A program made the position numbers and the translations under genes. A stretch of 64,000 nucleotides of DNA, from the NCBI RefSeq assembly GCF_005943945.1, contig NZ_CP040710.1, positions 4,571,501 to 4,635,500 of the forward strand, in the 5' to 3' direction. Below the pieces are notes generated by a model that was not told the origin of the DNA, made no database searches, and was given only the letters and a program-made list of their open reading frames with translations. The stretch comes from Aggregatimonas sangjinii (GTDB lineage: Bacteria; Bacteroidota; Bacteroidia; Flavobacteriales; Flavobacteriaceae). This document shows positions 1-9,400 of the stretch, piece by piece (the first letter of the stretch is position 1; every line of letters begins with the position of its first letter).

Positions 1-1076
<1,076 letters not shown>

Positions 1077-1110
1077 GTCTGTAGAAGCAGCGTACGAAGT
1101 ATAAATATTT

Positions 1111-1150
1111 AAAGTGTGAAGATTTCTTTTGAAATTCTTCGCACTTTTGT
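1111..1150 (+). terminator. Terminator after gdhA
   Basis: AAAGTGTGAAGA (1111-1122) can pair with TCTTCGCACTTT (1136-1147), with one G-T pair. A T-rich tail follows. It lies 35 bases after the gdhA stop. Confidence 0.7.
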
Positions 1151-1309
1151 TTTGTGGATAGTTTTACATCAAGGTCGAAAATCGAGGTGGTTACACCACA
1201 TTTTTGGGAGTCCAGACCGTGAAAGAATCGGTGCGGATTTGAATTAATCTCTCAAGTCATAGCCCTTCAACTTCGTGCTTTTAGTTTCTTACTTCGTACT
1301 TTTCCAAAC

Positions 1310-1317
1310 TATCTTTG
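1310..1317 (+). promoter_or_regulatory. Candidate -7 promoter element for recO
   Basis: TATCTTTG matches the Bacteroidetes -7 consensus TAnnTTTG and ends 19 bases before the recO ATG. No clear -33 TTG is visible, so this rests on the -7 match and position. Confidence 0.45.
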
Positions 1318-1336
1318 CCAAAACCAAGTACATGCG

Positions 1337-2056
1337 ATGCAAGTAACCACAAAAGCCATTATCCTGTCTTCTTTGAAATATGGCGATACCAGCTTGATTG
1401 TGAAGGCTTTTACGGCATCCGATGGACTAAAAAGTTACCTGCTGAAAGGTATTTTGGCATCAAAAAAAGGGAAACTGAAGACAGCATTGTTTCAACCTCT
1501 CACCCAACTGGAACTTGTGGCAAATCACCGGAACAAAGGCACCTTGGAAAGTATTCGCGACGCAAAGCTGAGCCATCACTATCAAACCCTGCATACCGAT
1601 ATCGGTAAAAATGCCTTGACCATGTTTCTAGCCGAAATCCTGAGCAATAGCATTCATGAGGAAGAGCCCAATCACGAACTTTTTGATTTTTTAGAAGCCT
1701 CGTTGCAGTGGTTGGATGTACATGAAAAAGTATCGAACTTTCACATTTATTTTTTGTTACGGTTGACCAAATATTTGGGATTCTTTCCTGATACTAGCGC
1801 TATCGATGCTACCTGTTTTGATCTTCTCGAAGGCGAGTTTACCAACACCCCATCGCTCAATCCGATTCTTATCGACAAGAACTTAACCCTTTTCAAAACC
1901 TTTTTGGGCATAAATTTTGATGCATTGGAAACCGTAAGGATGAGTAAGACCGAACGGCACGACCTTTTAAAATCCCTTATTCTATATTTTGAATTACATT
2001 TGCAGGGATTTCGAAAACCCAAATCCCTTGCCATTTTAAATGAAGTTTTTAGTTAG
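1337..2056 (+). CDS. recO: DNA repair protein RecO
   Basis: Recombination mediator of the RecFOR pathway, which helps RecA load onto SSB-coated single-stranded DNA. The 239-residue length is normal for the family. The N-terminus (QVTTKAIILSSLKYGDTSLIVKAFT) has the OB-fold pattern of RecO, followed by the helical C-terminal half with LRLTKYLGFFPD. Bacteroidetes RecO commonly lacks the full zinc-binding cysteine set, and only one cysteine is visible here. The start is supported by a -7 element 20 bases upstream. The next gene begins 7 bases downstream on the same strand, so the two may be co-transcribed. Confidence 0.92.
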   Translation: MQVTTKAIILSSLKYGDTSLIVKAFTASDGLKSYLLKGILASKKGKLKTALFQPLTQLELVANHRNKGTLESIRDAKLSHHYQTLHTDIGKNALTMFLAEILSNSIHEEEPNHELFDFLEASLQWLDVHEKVSNFHIYFLLRLTKYLGFFPDTSAIDATCFDLLEGEFTNTPSLNPILIDKNLTLFKTFLGINFDALETVRMSKTERHDLLKSLILYFELHLQGFRKPKSLAILNEVFS

Positions 2057-2063
2057 TGAATTC

Positions 2064-4478
2064 ATGATGCGCAAGATTTGTTTCGGTGTGATTATGCTGT
2101 TTTTTCAGCTGATTTCCGCCCAGGAAATCACGGTACGCGATGCCGAAAATCAGGAACCCATTCTCAACGTTGCGGTCTACAACCTTGATAAATCTAAAAC
2201 AGTAATTACCGATTTTGATGGAAAATGCAATCTTTCCATTTTTGACAGAAACGAGCGCATCTTCTTTAAACATATTTCCTATCAGGCTAGAAGAAGTACT
2301 AAGGCACAAATCCTAAAACAGAAGGGCAATATATATCTTGTGCTTAAAGCCGAGCAGTTAGACGAGGTGGTAATGTCGGTGTCAAAATGGGAACAACAGA
2401 AGAAAGACATTCCTCAGAAAATAGTTTCCATCGATGCGCGCGAGATCGCTTTTGCCAATCCGCAGACCTCGGCCGATGTATTGCAAAGCAGCGGTAAGGT
2501 TTTTGTTCAAAAAAGTCAATTGGGCGGTGGAAGCCCTATGATTAGGGGTTTTTCAACCAATAGACTGCTATTGGCAGTAGATGGCGTACGCATGAACAAT
2601 GCCATCTTTAGGGGCGGGAATCTGCAAAATGTTATCTCTATCGACCCATTTACGATAAAAAATACCGAGATTATCTTCGGTCCGGGATCTGTAATCTACG
2701 GAAGCGATGCGATGGGAGGGGTCATGAACTTTTATACGCAAAAGCCCATGTTTGCAGATGTCGATAGTCTCGTGCTGACCGGTAATGCCAACTATAGGTT
2801 CTCAAGCGCCAATACTGAAAATACAGCGCACGTCGATTTTAATATCGGTAAGAAAAAATGGGCCTTTTTAACCAGCCTTACCTATAATGATTTTGGGGAT
2901 TTAAAGATGGGTAGACATGGCCCGGAATCGTATTTGCGAAATACCTACACGCAACGTATTAACGGTGAAGACGTACTGTTGACCAACCCAAATCCGGAGA
3001 AGCAGCTTCCCACAGGCTATGATCAGATCAACCTGATGCAAAAAATCGCCTATAAACCGAACAACAACTGGCTTTTCCATTTCAATACACATTATTCACA
3101 AACATCGGATTACTCGAGGTACGATCGTTTGATACGCCCCAATAGTGCCGGTGATGGATTACGTTCGGCTGTATGGAATTACGGTCCCCAAAAATGGCTA
3201 TTGACCAATTTTCAGCTGTATAAAAAAGGAAAGGGTAAGTTCTATGATGGTTTGAAAGTAACGACAGCCTACCAACATTTTGAGGAAAGTAGAAACGACC
3301 GTAATTTTGGGGAAACAACACTGTTTTCTACGAAGGAGAAGGTAGACGCGATTTCTACGAACGTCGACTTTGAGAACAAGAAAATAGGGAACCTCAGATT
3401 GTACTATGGGGGTGAGTATGTGTTTAACAAAGTTGGCTCCGAAGGTACCCAAACGAATATCGAAACCAATAGTATCGCAAGGGCTGCGTCGCGCTATCCC
3501 GATGGTTCGACATGGCAGACCGTAGCAGGATATCTTAGCGGTGAGTACAAGGTACGCCCCAATACTACATTGCTGACAGGCCTTCGCTACAGTCATGTGT
3601 GGATCGATGCCCTTTTCGACAAGACCTTCTATCCCTTTCCTTTTGATAATGCCGATTTGAATAATGGTGCCCTGACAGGAAGCCTGGGCATCAGTTGGTT
3701 TCCAAAAGCCGATCTTCAGATAACCGCCAATGGCTCAACCGGTTTTCGCTCGCCGAATATTGATGACATTGGTAAATTATTCGACTCGGAACCAGGTGCG
3801 GTGGTTGTCCCGAATGCCGATTTGGAACCGGAATATGCCTACAACGCGGAATTTGGGGTGCGCAAGAACTTCAACGATAAGCTGGTCTTTAAAGGAGCCG
3901 CTTTCTACACATATTTAGTAGATGCGCTGGTGCGTAGGGATTTTCTCTTTAACGGTCAATCCGAAATTACGTATAATGGTGAGCCGAGCACGGTACAGGC
4001 TATTCAAAATGCGGCCAAGGCGTACGTGTATGGCCTTGAATTTAGCTTAGAGGCTTTTCTAACCGACAATATCACCATAACATCGAACCTAACGCTTACC
4101 GAAGGTGTCGAAGAGGAAGACGACGGTACCGATTCTCCCGGAAGGCATGTCGCTCCGACCTTTGCGGACCTTCATTTTATCTGGAAGAACCAAAAACTTC
4201 AAACCGATTTGTTTCTCAATTACAATGGGGAAATAGCGTTTGACGATTTGGCGGTATCGGAACGAAGCAAGGCCTTTATCTATGCGAGCGATACCAACGG
4301 TAATCCCTATTCGCCATCGTGGTATACACTGAATCTTCGTACGCAGTACAATATATCGAACGCTTTTAAAGCGACCTTGAGTTTGGAAAATATGACCAAC
4401 CAACGGTATCGAACGTATTCATCGGGAATCGTAGCTCCCGGAACCAATTTAATTCTCGGTATGGGATATCATTTTTAG
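2064..4478 (+). CDS. TonB-dependent outer-membrane receptor (haem/siderophore type)
   Basis: An outer-membrane active transporter of 804 residues. I chose the ATG at 2064 because it gives a clean signal peptide (MMRKICFGV... ending ISAQ); an upstream ATG at 2040 would overlap recO. A short carboxypeptidase-like regulatory domain (about residues 20-100) precedes the plug, which contains MIRGFSTNRLLLAVDGVRMN and the end motif GSDAMGGVMNFYT. The remainder is a 22-strand-type barrel ending in GMGYHF with a C-terminal phenylalanine. The plug resembles the TonB haemoglobin/transferrin/lactoferrin receptor group, so iron or haem is the likeliest substrate, but specificity cannot be read from sequence. 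No haem-processing genes are adjacent. Confidence 0.85.
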   Translation: MMRKICFGVIMLFFQLISAQEITVRDAENQEPILNVAVYNLDKSKTVITDFDGKCNLSIFDRNERIFFKHISYQARRSTKAQILKQKGNIYLVLKAEQLDEVVMSVSKWEQQKKDIPQKIVSIDAREIAFANPQTSADVLQSSGKVFVQKSQLGGGSPMIRGFSTNRLLLAVDGVRMNNAIFRGGNLQNVISIDPFTIKNTEIIFGPGSVIYGSDAMGGVMNFYTQKPMFADVDSLVLTGNANYRFSSANTENTAHVDFNIGKKKWAFLTSLTYNDFGDLKMGRHGPESYLRNTYTQRINGEDVLLTNPNPEKQLPTGYDQINLMQKIAYKPNNNWLFHFNTHYSQTSDYSRYDRLIRPNSAGDGLRSAVWNYGPQKWLLTNFQLYKKGKGKFYDGLKVTTAYQHFEESRNDRNFGETTLFSTKEKVDAISTNVDFENKKIGNLRLYYGGEYVFNKVGSEGTQTNIETNSIARAASRYPDGSTWQTVAGYLSGEYKVRPNTTLLTGLRYSHVWIDALFDKTFYPFPFDNADLNNGALTGSLGISWFPKADLQITANGSTGFRSPNIDDIGKLFDSEPGAVVVPNADLEPEYAYNAEFGVRKNFNDKLVFKGAAFYTYLVDALVRRDFLFNGQSEITYNGEPSTVQAIQNAAKAYVYGLEFSLEAFLTDNITITSNLTLTEGVEEEDDGTDSPGRHVAPTFADLHFIWKNQKLQTDLFLNYNGEIAFDDLAVSERSKAFIYASDTNGNPYSPSWYTLNLRTQYNISNAFKATLSLENMTNQRYRTYSSGIVAPGTNLILGMGYHF

Positions 4479-4482
4479 GCAT

Positions 4483-4512
4483 AAAAAAAGCCCAATGATT
4501 TCCATTGGGCCC
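4483..4512. terminator. Bidirectional terminator between convergent genes
   Basis: GCCCAATG (4490-4497) pairs perfectly with CATTGGGC (4503-4510) around a 5-base loop. An A-run at 4483-4489 gives a U-run for the minus-strand gene. It separates the TonB receptor from the lipoprotein gene that converges on it. Confidence 0.8.
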
Positions 4513-4533
4513 TTGATTCTTAGATTTTTGGGA

Positions 4534-4989
4534 TTATTCCATCATTTTTTTGGAAATCTCCTGCATTTCTTTTGCTTTCGCTGTCATGTACTCTGTTAAC
4601 TTAGAGGCATCACTAGCGGAAAGGCCACTCATGATTTCCTGAGACTTGGTTGCAAGTTCCTGACCTTTGGTACCTAGGTTTGAAATTGCGGTCATGTCTT
4701 TACTCTCGGCAGCAGCTTTGTACTCTTCGATATAGGAATCATAAGCTTCTACATATTCGGTAACGGCAGGGTTCTCAAAACTTGGAACTCCGTCGGTCAT
4801 ATCCGAAATAGCGTCGCTTGCCTCATCCATAGCTTCACCAGCGGCATCTCCGGCTTCATCCATAGCCTCACCGGTAGCATCGGCTGCATCTTCCATTCCT
4901 TCTTTGGCTTTGTCGGCAGCATCCTTACAAGAAGTAAACGAAATGGCTAAAGCCAACATCATAAGGGTACTTAAAAATACTTTTTTCAT
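4534..4989 (-). CDS. Small acidic repeat-containing lipoprotein
   Basis: A 151-residue protein with a signal peptide ending in the lipobox FTSC, so Cys21 should be lipidated. The mature N-terminal third is an alanine/acid-rich amphipathic stretch holding an 11-residue tandem repeat (GEAMDEAGDAA followed by GEAMDEASDAI). The rest is predicted helical (EYVEAYDSYIEEYKAAAESKD and AKEMQEISKKMME). The pattern recalls helical LEA-like or coiled-coil spacer proteins, but I do not recognise a family with a known job. It is transcribed divergently from ileS. A periplasm-facing or outer-membrane structural role is an inference only. Confidence 0.8.
   Translation of the reverse strand: MKKVFLSTLMMLALAISFTSCKDAADKAKEGMEDAADATGEAMDEAGDAAGEAMDEASDAISDMTDGVPSFENPAVTEYVEAYDSYIEEYKAAAESKDMTAISNLGTKGQELATKSQEIMSGLSASDASKLTEYMTAKAKEMQEISKKMME
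4824..4889 (-). repeat. Two 33-bp tandem repeats within the lipoprotein gene
   Basis: Units 4824-4856 and 4857-4889 both start CATCCATAGC on the plus strand and encode the 11-residue repeat GEAMDEA(G/S)DA(A/I). They differ at several third positions, so the duplication is not recent. Confidence 0.75.
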
Positions 4990-5129
4990 GTTTTAAAAAT
5001 TTAATGTTAGATTAATTGTTTGGAGTCATATACGTTCCAAATCTTTCTTTGGACGCCTTTTTTTAACAAATCGTTCAAATCGAAGGTGATTCAAGCAAAA
5101 TTTCCATCAAAAATTTCGTCAAAAAAGAC

Positions 5130-5137
5130 TAATTTTG
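5130..5137 (+). promoter_or_regulatory. Candidate -7 promoter element for ileS
   Basis: TAATTTTG matches TAnnTTTG and ends 33 bases before the ileS ATG. A -33 TTG is not clear. Confidence 0.5.
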
Positions 5138-5170
5138 CACCCTTAAATCGCAGCGCCACAAGTAATTCGT

Positions 5171-8100
5171 ATGAAGTTCGCAGAATATAAGGGATTGGAC
5201 CTTCCAAAGGTCGCAGAAGAAATTCTCGAGTACTGGAAGCAAAATCGAATTTTCGAAAAAAGCGTTTCCACCAGGGAAGGCAAACCTAGTTATGTCTTTT
5301 ATGAAGGACCACCCTCGGCAAACGGTATGCCGGGCATTCATCACGTTATGGCGCGTACCATCAAGGATATTTTTCCGCGATACAAGACAATGAAAGGTTT
5401 TCAGGTCGAGCGAAAAGCAGGGTGGGATACCCACGGGCTTCCGATTGAGTTGGGCGTTGAAAAAGAATTGGGTATCACTAAAGAGGACATTGGAAAGAAA
5501 ATTTCGGTGGAAGAATACAATGCGGCCTGCAAAAAAGCCGTCATGCGTTATACCGATGTTTGGAATCGCATGACCGAGCAAGTGGGGTACTGGGTCGATA
5601 TGGCCGACCCGTACGTTACCTACAAGTCCAAATATATGGAGTCGGTTTGGTGGTTGTTAAAACAAATTTACGATAAGGGGCTCATTTACAAAGGATACAC
5701 CATTCAACCGTATTCCCCTAAGGCAGGTACCGGTTTGAGTTCGCACGAGCTCAACCAGCCGGGCACATATCAGGACGTTACCGACACCACGGTAACAGCA
5801 CAATTTAAAACGATTGAAAGTAGTCTACCTCAATTTCTACAAAATGAGGGTGATGTATACATATTAGCTTGGACGACCACTCCGTGGACGCTTCCGTCGA
5901 ATACGGCACTGACCGTAGGAGCCAAAATAGATTATGTATTGGTAGAAACATACAACCAATACACCTTCAAACCGATGAATGTCATTTTGGCGAAAAATCT
6001 GGTCGCCAAGCAGTTTGCCGGAAAATTTCATCAGGTAGATGCAAAACCGGAGCTATTGGCTTACGCCGCCGGAGACAAAAAGATTCCATTTTTTGTTGTA
6101 AAAGAATTTAAGGGCAAAGATCTAGTCGGTATCCGATACGAACAGTTGTTATCTTATGTGCAGCCCTACCAGAACCCCGATAATGCCTTTCGAGTCATCA
6201 GTGGAGATTTCGTCACGACCGAAGATGGTACTGGAATCGTGCATACGGCACCTACCTTTGGTGCGGATGATGCCTTAGTGGCTAAACAAGCAGTGCCTGA
6301 GGTACCACCTTTATTGGTTTTGGATGAGAATAATAATGCTGTCCCCTTAGTTGATTTACAGGGAAAATTTAGGCCCGAATTAAAGGAATTCGGTGGTAAG
6401 TACGTCAAAAACGAATATTACGAAGACGGTGTGGCCCCGGAGAAGTCGGTCGATGTAGAGCTTGCCATAAAGCTTAAGGAGGAAAACAAGGCCTTTAAAG
6501 TTGAAAAATACGTTCACAGTTATCCGAATTGCTGGCGAACCGATAAGCCGATTTTATATTATCCACTGGATTCTTGGTTCATTAAGATCACCGATGTTAA
6601 AGATCGGATGTTCGAACTGAACCAAAGCATCAATTGGAAACCGAAATCGACCGGTGAAGGCCGATTTGGCAACTGGTTGGCCAATGCCAATGATTGGAAT
6701 CTTTCCCGCTCTCGATATTGGGGCATTCCCCTACCGATTTGGCGTACCGAAGATGGTACCGAAGAATTGATGATCGGATCTGTTGCCGAACTAAAGGCCG
6801 AAATGCAAAAGGCTTTGACCGCCGGAGTATTGGAAAAGGATATTTTCGACGAATTTATTGTGGGTGACATGTCGGAAGATAATTACGACAAAATCGACCT
6901 GCATAAAAACATCGTAGATGCGATAACGTTGGTATCCCCTTCGGGAAAAACTATGAAGCGGGAAAGCGACTTGATCGATGTTTGGTTCGATAGTGGCGCT
7001 ATGCCCTACGCACAGTGGCATTATCCTTTTGAAGAAGGACAGAAGGCCCCCTCTAGCTCCCCCTCAGGAGGAGAATTAAAGGGCTCTTTATATCAGACTG
7101 CACGAAAATCTAGCTATAAGTTGTTTAAAAACTTGGCCGCTGAAAGAAAAAAGTATTCTACGGATGCGGAGAAGATTCTATGGGAGTCTTTACGTGGAAA
7201 AAAACTAGATGGTTTCAAATTCAGAAGAGAACACATTATCGATGAATTTATTGTGGACTTTGTATGCTTATCAAAACAATTAATTATTGAAGTTGATGGA
7301 GGATACCACCTCAAGCAAGAAGTAAAAGAAGCAGATGAGCTCAGAACAAAAATTCTAGAAAATGATTTAGGTTTCCACCTTATTCGGTTTACAAATGAGG
7401 AGGTAATAGTGAATATTGATTCTGTCTTAAAAACTATTTCCAAAAAACTGAACAACCTTCCCCCTGAGGGGGAAACGAAGGGGGCCTTAGGCATTCCTTT
7501 CCCCGCCGACTTTATCGCCGAAGGTGTAGACCAGACGCGTGGTTGGTTCTATACCTTGCATGCCATAGGCACCATGGTCTTCGATTCGGTGGCCTATAAA
7601 AATGTCGTATCCAATGGTTTGGTTCTCGATAGGGAAGGCAAGAAAATGTCGAAACGTCTTGGGAATGCTGCCGACCCTTTCGAGACTATGGATGCCCATG
7701 GGGCCGATGCGACCCGTTGGTATATGATCGCTAATGCCAACCCCTGGGACAACTTAAAATTCGATATCGAGGGTATCGTCGAGGTAAAACGAAAGTTTTT
7801 CGGAACCCTCTACAACACCTATTCTTTCTTTAGCCTGTATGCCAATATAGATGGATTTTCATACGACGAGGCCGATATTCCATTAGACGAGCGCCCTGAA
7901 ATCGACCGGTGGATCCTTTCGGAATTGCATACGCTCATTCGAACCGTTGATGCTGCTTACGCCGATTACGAGCCGACCAAGGCAACGAGGGCTATATCGG
8001 AGTATGTACAAGAAAATCTTAGCAATTGGTATGTGAGATTGTGTAGAAGGCGTTTTTGGAAAGGCGATTATCAAAAAGACAAGATTTCGGCTTACCAAAC

Positions 8101-9010
8101 ATTATATACTTGCCTGATTACCGTTGCCAAATTATCGGCTCCTGTGGCACCATTTTTTATGGATCGTTTGTATAAGGATTTAACGGCGGCGACCAAGACC
8201 GAGCGTTTTGAAAGCGTGCATCTGGCCGAATTCCCATCCTTTGATAGTACGATTGTGGATACGACTTTGGAAGGAAAGATGGAAAAAGCGCAAATCATTT
8301 CTTCTTTGGTGCTTTCCATCCGTCAAAAAGAAAAGATAAAAGTGAGGCAGCCGCTACAACGAATAATGATTCCTGTTTTGGACGAAAAGCAGAGGCAAGA
8401 AATCGAAGCGGTGGCCGATCTCATTAAATCGGAGGTCAACGTTAAGGAAATCGAATTGCTCGATGATGCCGCTACGATTTTGGTAAAGCAGATAAAGCCC
8501 AATTTTAAGACCTTAGGGCCTAAATTTGGGAAGGATATGAAACAAATCGCCCAAGTTGTGGCGAAGTTCACCAAAGAAAATATCCAAGAAATTGAACAGA
8601 ATGGCGAAATTAATATTGAAATTGAAAATAAAATAATTACTTTACAGTTATCCGATGTAGAGATCACATCACAGGATATTGAAGGTTGGCTGGTCGCAAG
8701 TGCTGGTTCGCTTACGGTTGCGCTGGATATTTCTATCGATGATGACCTTAAAAAAGAGGGTATCGCACGGGAATTGGTCAATCGAATCCAGAACATCAGA
8801 AAGGATTCTGGTTTTGAAGTGACCGATAAAATCGATATCAAAATCCTCAAAGATGGGTCGGGATTGGTCGAGAAAGCTGTAGCAAGCAACTTGCAATACA
8901 TAAAGGCGGAAACATTGACCGCAGAACTCGATTTTGAGGAAAAACTGGAACAGGGCACGGCAATTGCCTTTGATGAAGTGAAAACGAAATTATTTATTGA
9001 AAAACATTAA
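5171..9010 (+). CDS. ileS: Isoleucyl-tRNA synthetase carrying an in-frame DUF559 nuclease insert
   Basis: Charges tRNA-Ile in the cytoplasm. The frame is 1279 codons, about 150 longer than the usual Bacteroidetes enzyme of roughly 1130. The class I signature PGIHH (near residues 54-58) and KMSKR (825-829) are both intact, as are the CP1 editing region, the conserved DVWFDSGAMPYAQWHYPFE segment and the C-terminal anticodon-binding region. The extra residues, about 625-773, sit between YPFE and FPADFIAEGVDQTRGWF, a place where the normal protein has only a short loop. They encode a full DUF559 domain flanked by inverted repeats (see separate entries). No stop or frameshift interrupts the gene, so a fused protein is expected. 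The DksA-like gene follows after one base. Confidence 0.97.
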   Translation: MKFAEYKGLDLPKVAEEILEYWKQNRIFEKSVSTREGKPSYVFYEGPPSANGMPGIHHVMARTIKDIFPRYKTMKGFQVERKAGWDTHGLPIELGVEKELGITKEDIGKKISVEEYNAACKKAVMRYTDVWNRMTEQVGYWVDMADPYVTYKSKYMESVWWLLKQIYDKGLIYKGYTIQPYSPKAGTGLSSHELNQPGTYQDVTDTTVTAQFKTIESSLPQFLQNEGDVYILAWTTTPWTLPSNTALTVGAKIDYVLVETYNQYTFKPMNVILAKNLVAKQFAGKFHQVDAKPELLAYAAGDKKIPFFVVKEFKGKDLVGIRYEQLLSYVQPYQNPDNAFRVISGDFVTTEDGTGIVHTAPTFGADDALVAKQAVPEVPPLLVLDENNNAVPLVDLQGKFRPELKEFGGKYVKNEYYEDGVAPEKSVDVELAIKLKEENKAFKVEKYVHSYPNCWRTDKPILYYPLDSWFIKITDVKDRMFELNQSINWKPKSTGEGRFGNWLANANDWNLSRSRYWGIPLPIWRTEDGTEELMIGSVAELKAEMQKALTAGVLEKDIFDEFIVGDMSEDNYDKIDLHKNIVDAITLVSPSGKTMKRESDLIDVWFDSGAMPYAQWHYPFEEGQKAPSSSPSGGELKGSLYQTARKSSYKLFKNLAAERKKYSTDAEKILWESLRGKKLDGFKFRREHIIDEFIVDFVCLSKQLIIEVDGGYHLKQEVKEADELRTKILENDLGFHLIRFTNEEVIVNIDSVLKTISKKLNNLPPEGETKGALGIPFPADFIAEGVDQTRGWFYTLHAIGTMVFDSVAYKNVVSNGLVLDREGKKMSKRLGNAADPFETMDAHGADATRWYMIANANPWDNLKFDIEGIVEVKRKFFGTLYNTYSFFSLYANIDGFSYDEADIPLDERPEIDRWILSELHTLIRTVDAAYADYEPTKATRAISEYVQENLSNWYVRLCRRRFWKGDYQKDKISAYQTLYTCLITVAKLSAPVAPFFMDRLYKDLTAATKTERFESVHLAEFPSFDSTIVDTTLEGKMEKAQIISSLVLSIRQKEKIKVRQPLQRIMIPVLDEKQRQEIEAVADLIKSEVNVKEIELLDDAATILVKQIKPNFKTLGPKFGKDMKQIAQVVAKFTKENIQEIEQNGEINIEIENKIITLQLSDVEITSQDIEGWLVASAGSLTVALDISIDDDLKKEGIARELVNRIQNIRKDSGFEVTDKIDIKILKDGSGLVEKAVASNLQYIKAETLTAELDFEEKLEQGTAIAFDEVKTKLFIEKH
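7043..7072 (+). repeat. Left terminal inverted repeat of the DUF559 cassette
   Basis: It starts AAGGCCCCCT and continues, after six variable bases, with CCCCCTCAGGAGGA. It matches the reverse complement of 7459-7488 at 24 of 30 positions without gaps. Its inner part is itself a near palindrome (CTCCCCCTCAGGAGGAG). It encodes the proline/serine/glycine-rich linker APSSSPSGG. Confidence 0.8.
7459..7488 (+). repeat. Right terminal inverted repeat of the DUF559 cassette
   Basis: It contains TCCCCCTGAGGGGGA, an almost perfect hairpin, and ends AGGGGGCCTT, the reverse complement of the left end. It encodes the linker LPPEGETKGAL just before the ileS sequence resumes at FPADF. Confidence 0.8.
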
Positions 9011-9011
9011 T

Positions 9012-9398
9012 ATGATGGCACAGGATTTAAATGTTAGATATTCGGACAAAGATTTAGCGGAATTCAAAGCGCTGATCGAAACAAAAATAGAAAAAGCGAA
9101 ATCCCATTTAGAATTGCTGAAGAGTTCATATATGAACGACGGAAATAATGGTACGGATGATACCTCACCTACCTTTAAGGCTTTTGAAGAGGGTTCCGAA
9201 ACCATGAGTAAGGAAGCCAATACGCAATTGGCTATTCGTCAGGAGAAATTCATCAGGGATTTGAGAAACGCGTTATTGCGTATTGAGAACAAAACATATG
9301 GTATTTGCAGGGTAACCGGTAAATTGATCAATAAAGAACGGTTGAAACTCGTGCCACATGCCACCTTAAGTATCGAGGCCAAGAATATGCAGAAATAA
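9012..9398 (+). CDS. DksA/TraR-family protein with degenerate zinc finger
   Basis: A 128-residue protein of the DksA/TraR C4-type family, whose members bind RNA polymerase through the secondary channel and, in proteobacteria, act with ppGpp. The N-terminal half is a helical hairpin (DLAEFKALIETKIEKAKSHLELLK). The C-terminal segment YGICRVTGKLINKERLKLVPHATLSIEAK aligns with the zinc-finger region, but only the first of the four cysteines remains; the others are Thr, Ser and Ala. Loss of these cysteines is common in Bacteroidetes members. The ATG at 9012 is one base after the ileS stop, so the two are surely co-transcribed, and a strong terminator follows. Confidence 0.88.
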   Translation: MMAQDLNVRYSDKDLAEFKALIETKIEKAKSHLELLKSSYMNDGNNGTDDTSPTFKAFEEGSETMSKEANTQLAIRQEKFIRDLRNALLRIENKTYGICRVTGKLINKERLKLVPHATLSIEAKNMQK

Positions 9399-9400
9399 TG

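Larger units (their letters stand above)
7043..7488 (+). mobile_element. DUF559 nuclease cassette inserted in ileS
   Basis: This stretch, in frame with ileS, encodes about 149 residues that do not belong to an isoleucyl-tRNA synthetase. Its core matches DUF559, a Vsr-like PD-(D/E)xK endonuclease fold. The visible family landmarks are AEKILWESLRG, the DGFKFRREH segment, DEFIVDFVC, the IIEVDGGYH strand-turn and GFHLIRFTNEEV near the end. The catalytic set (Glu in LWE, Asp in VDF, Glu and Asp in EVDG) appears intact. There is no methionine anywhere in the insert, and neither intein splice-junction residues nor a group I or II intron signature is seen. By hand count 7081-7440 is about 34% GC, against about 53% for 6961-7020 and 58% for 7501-7560. 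Ends are 30-bp imperfect inverted repeats. Insertion as a mobile unit is my inference; a target-site duplication could not be assigned. Confidence 0.8.

Noticed and set aside
7043-7488. Intein or intron in ileS
   Set aside because: No splice-junction Cys/Ser/Thr or terminal His-Asn, no Hint-domain motifs, and no intron-like structure is apparent; the insert is an open frame matching DUF559.
8323-8958. Minus-strand open frame of 211 codons in ileS
   Set aside because: Serine-rich low-complexity shadow of the ileS C-terminal region with no recognisable domain.
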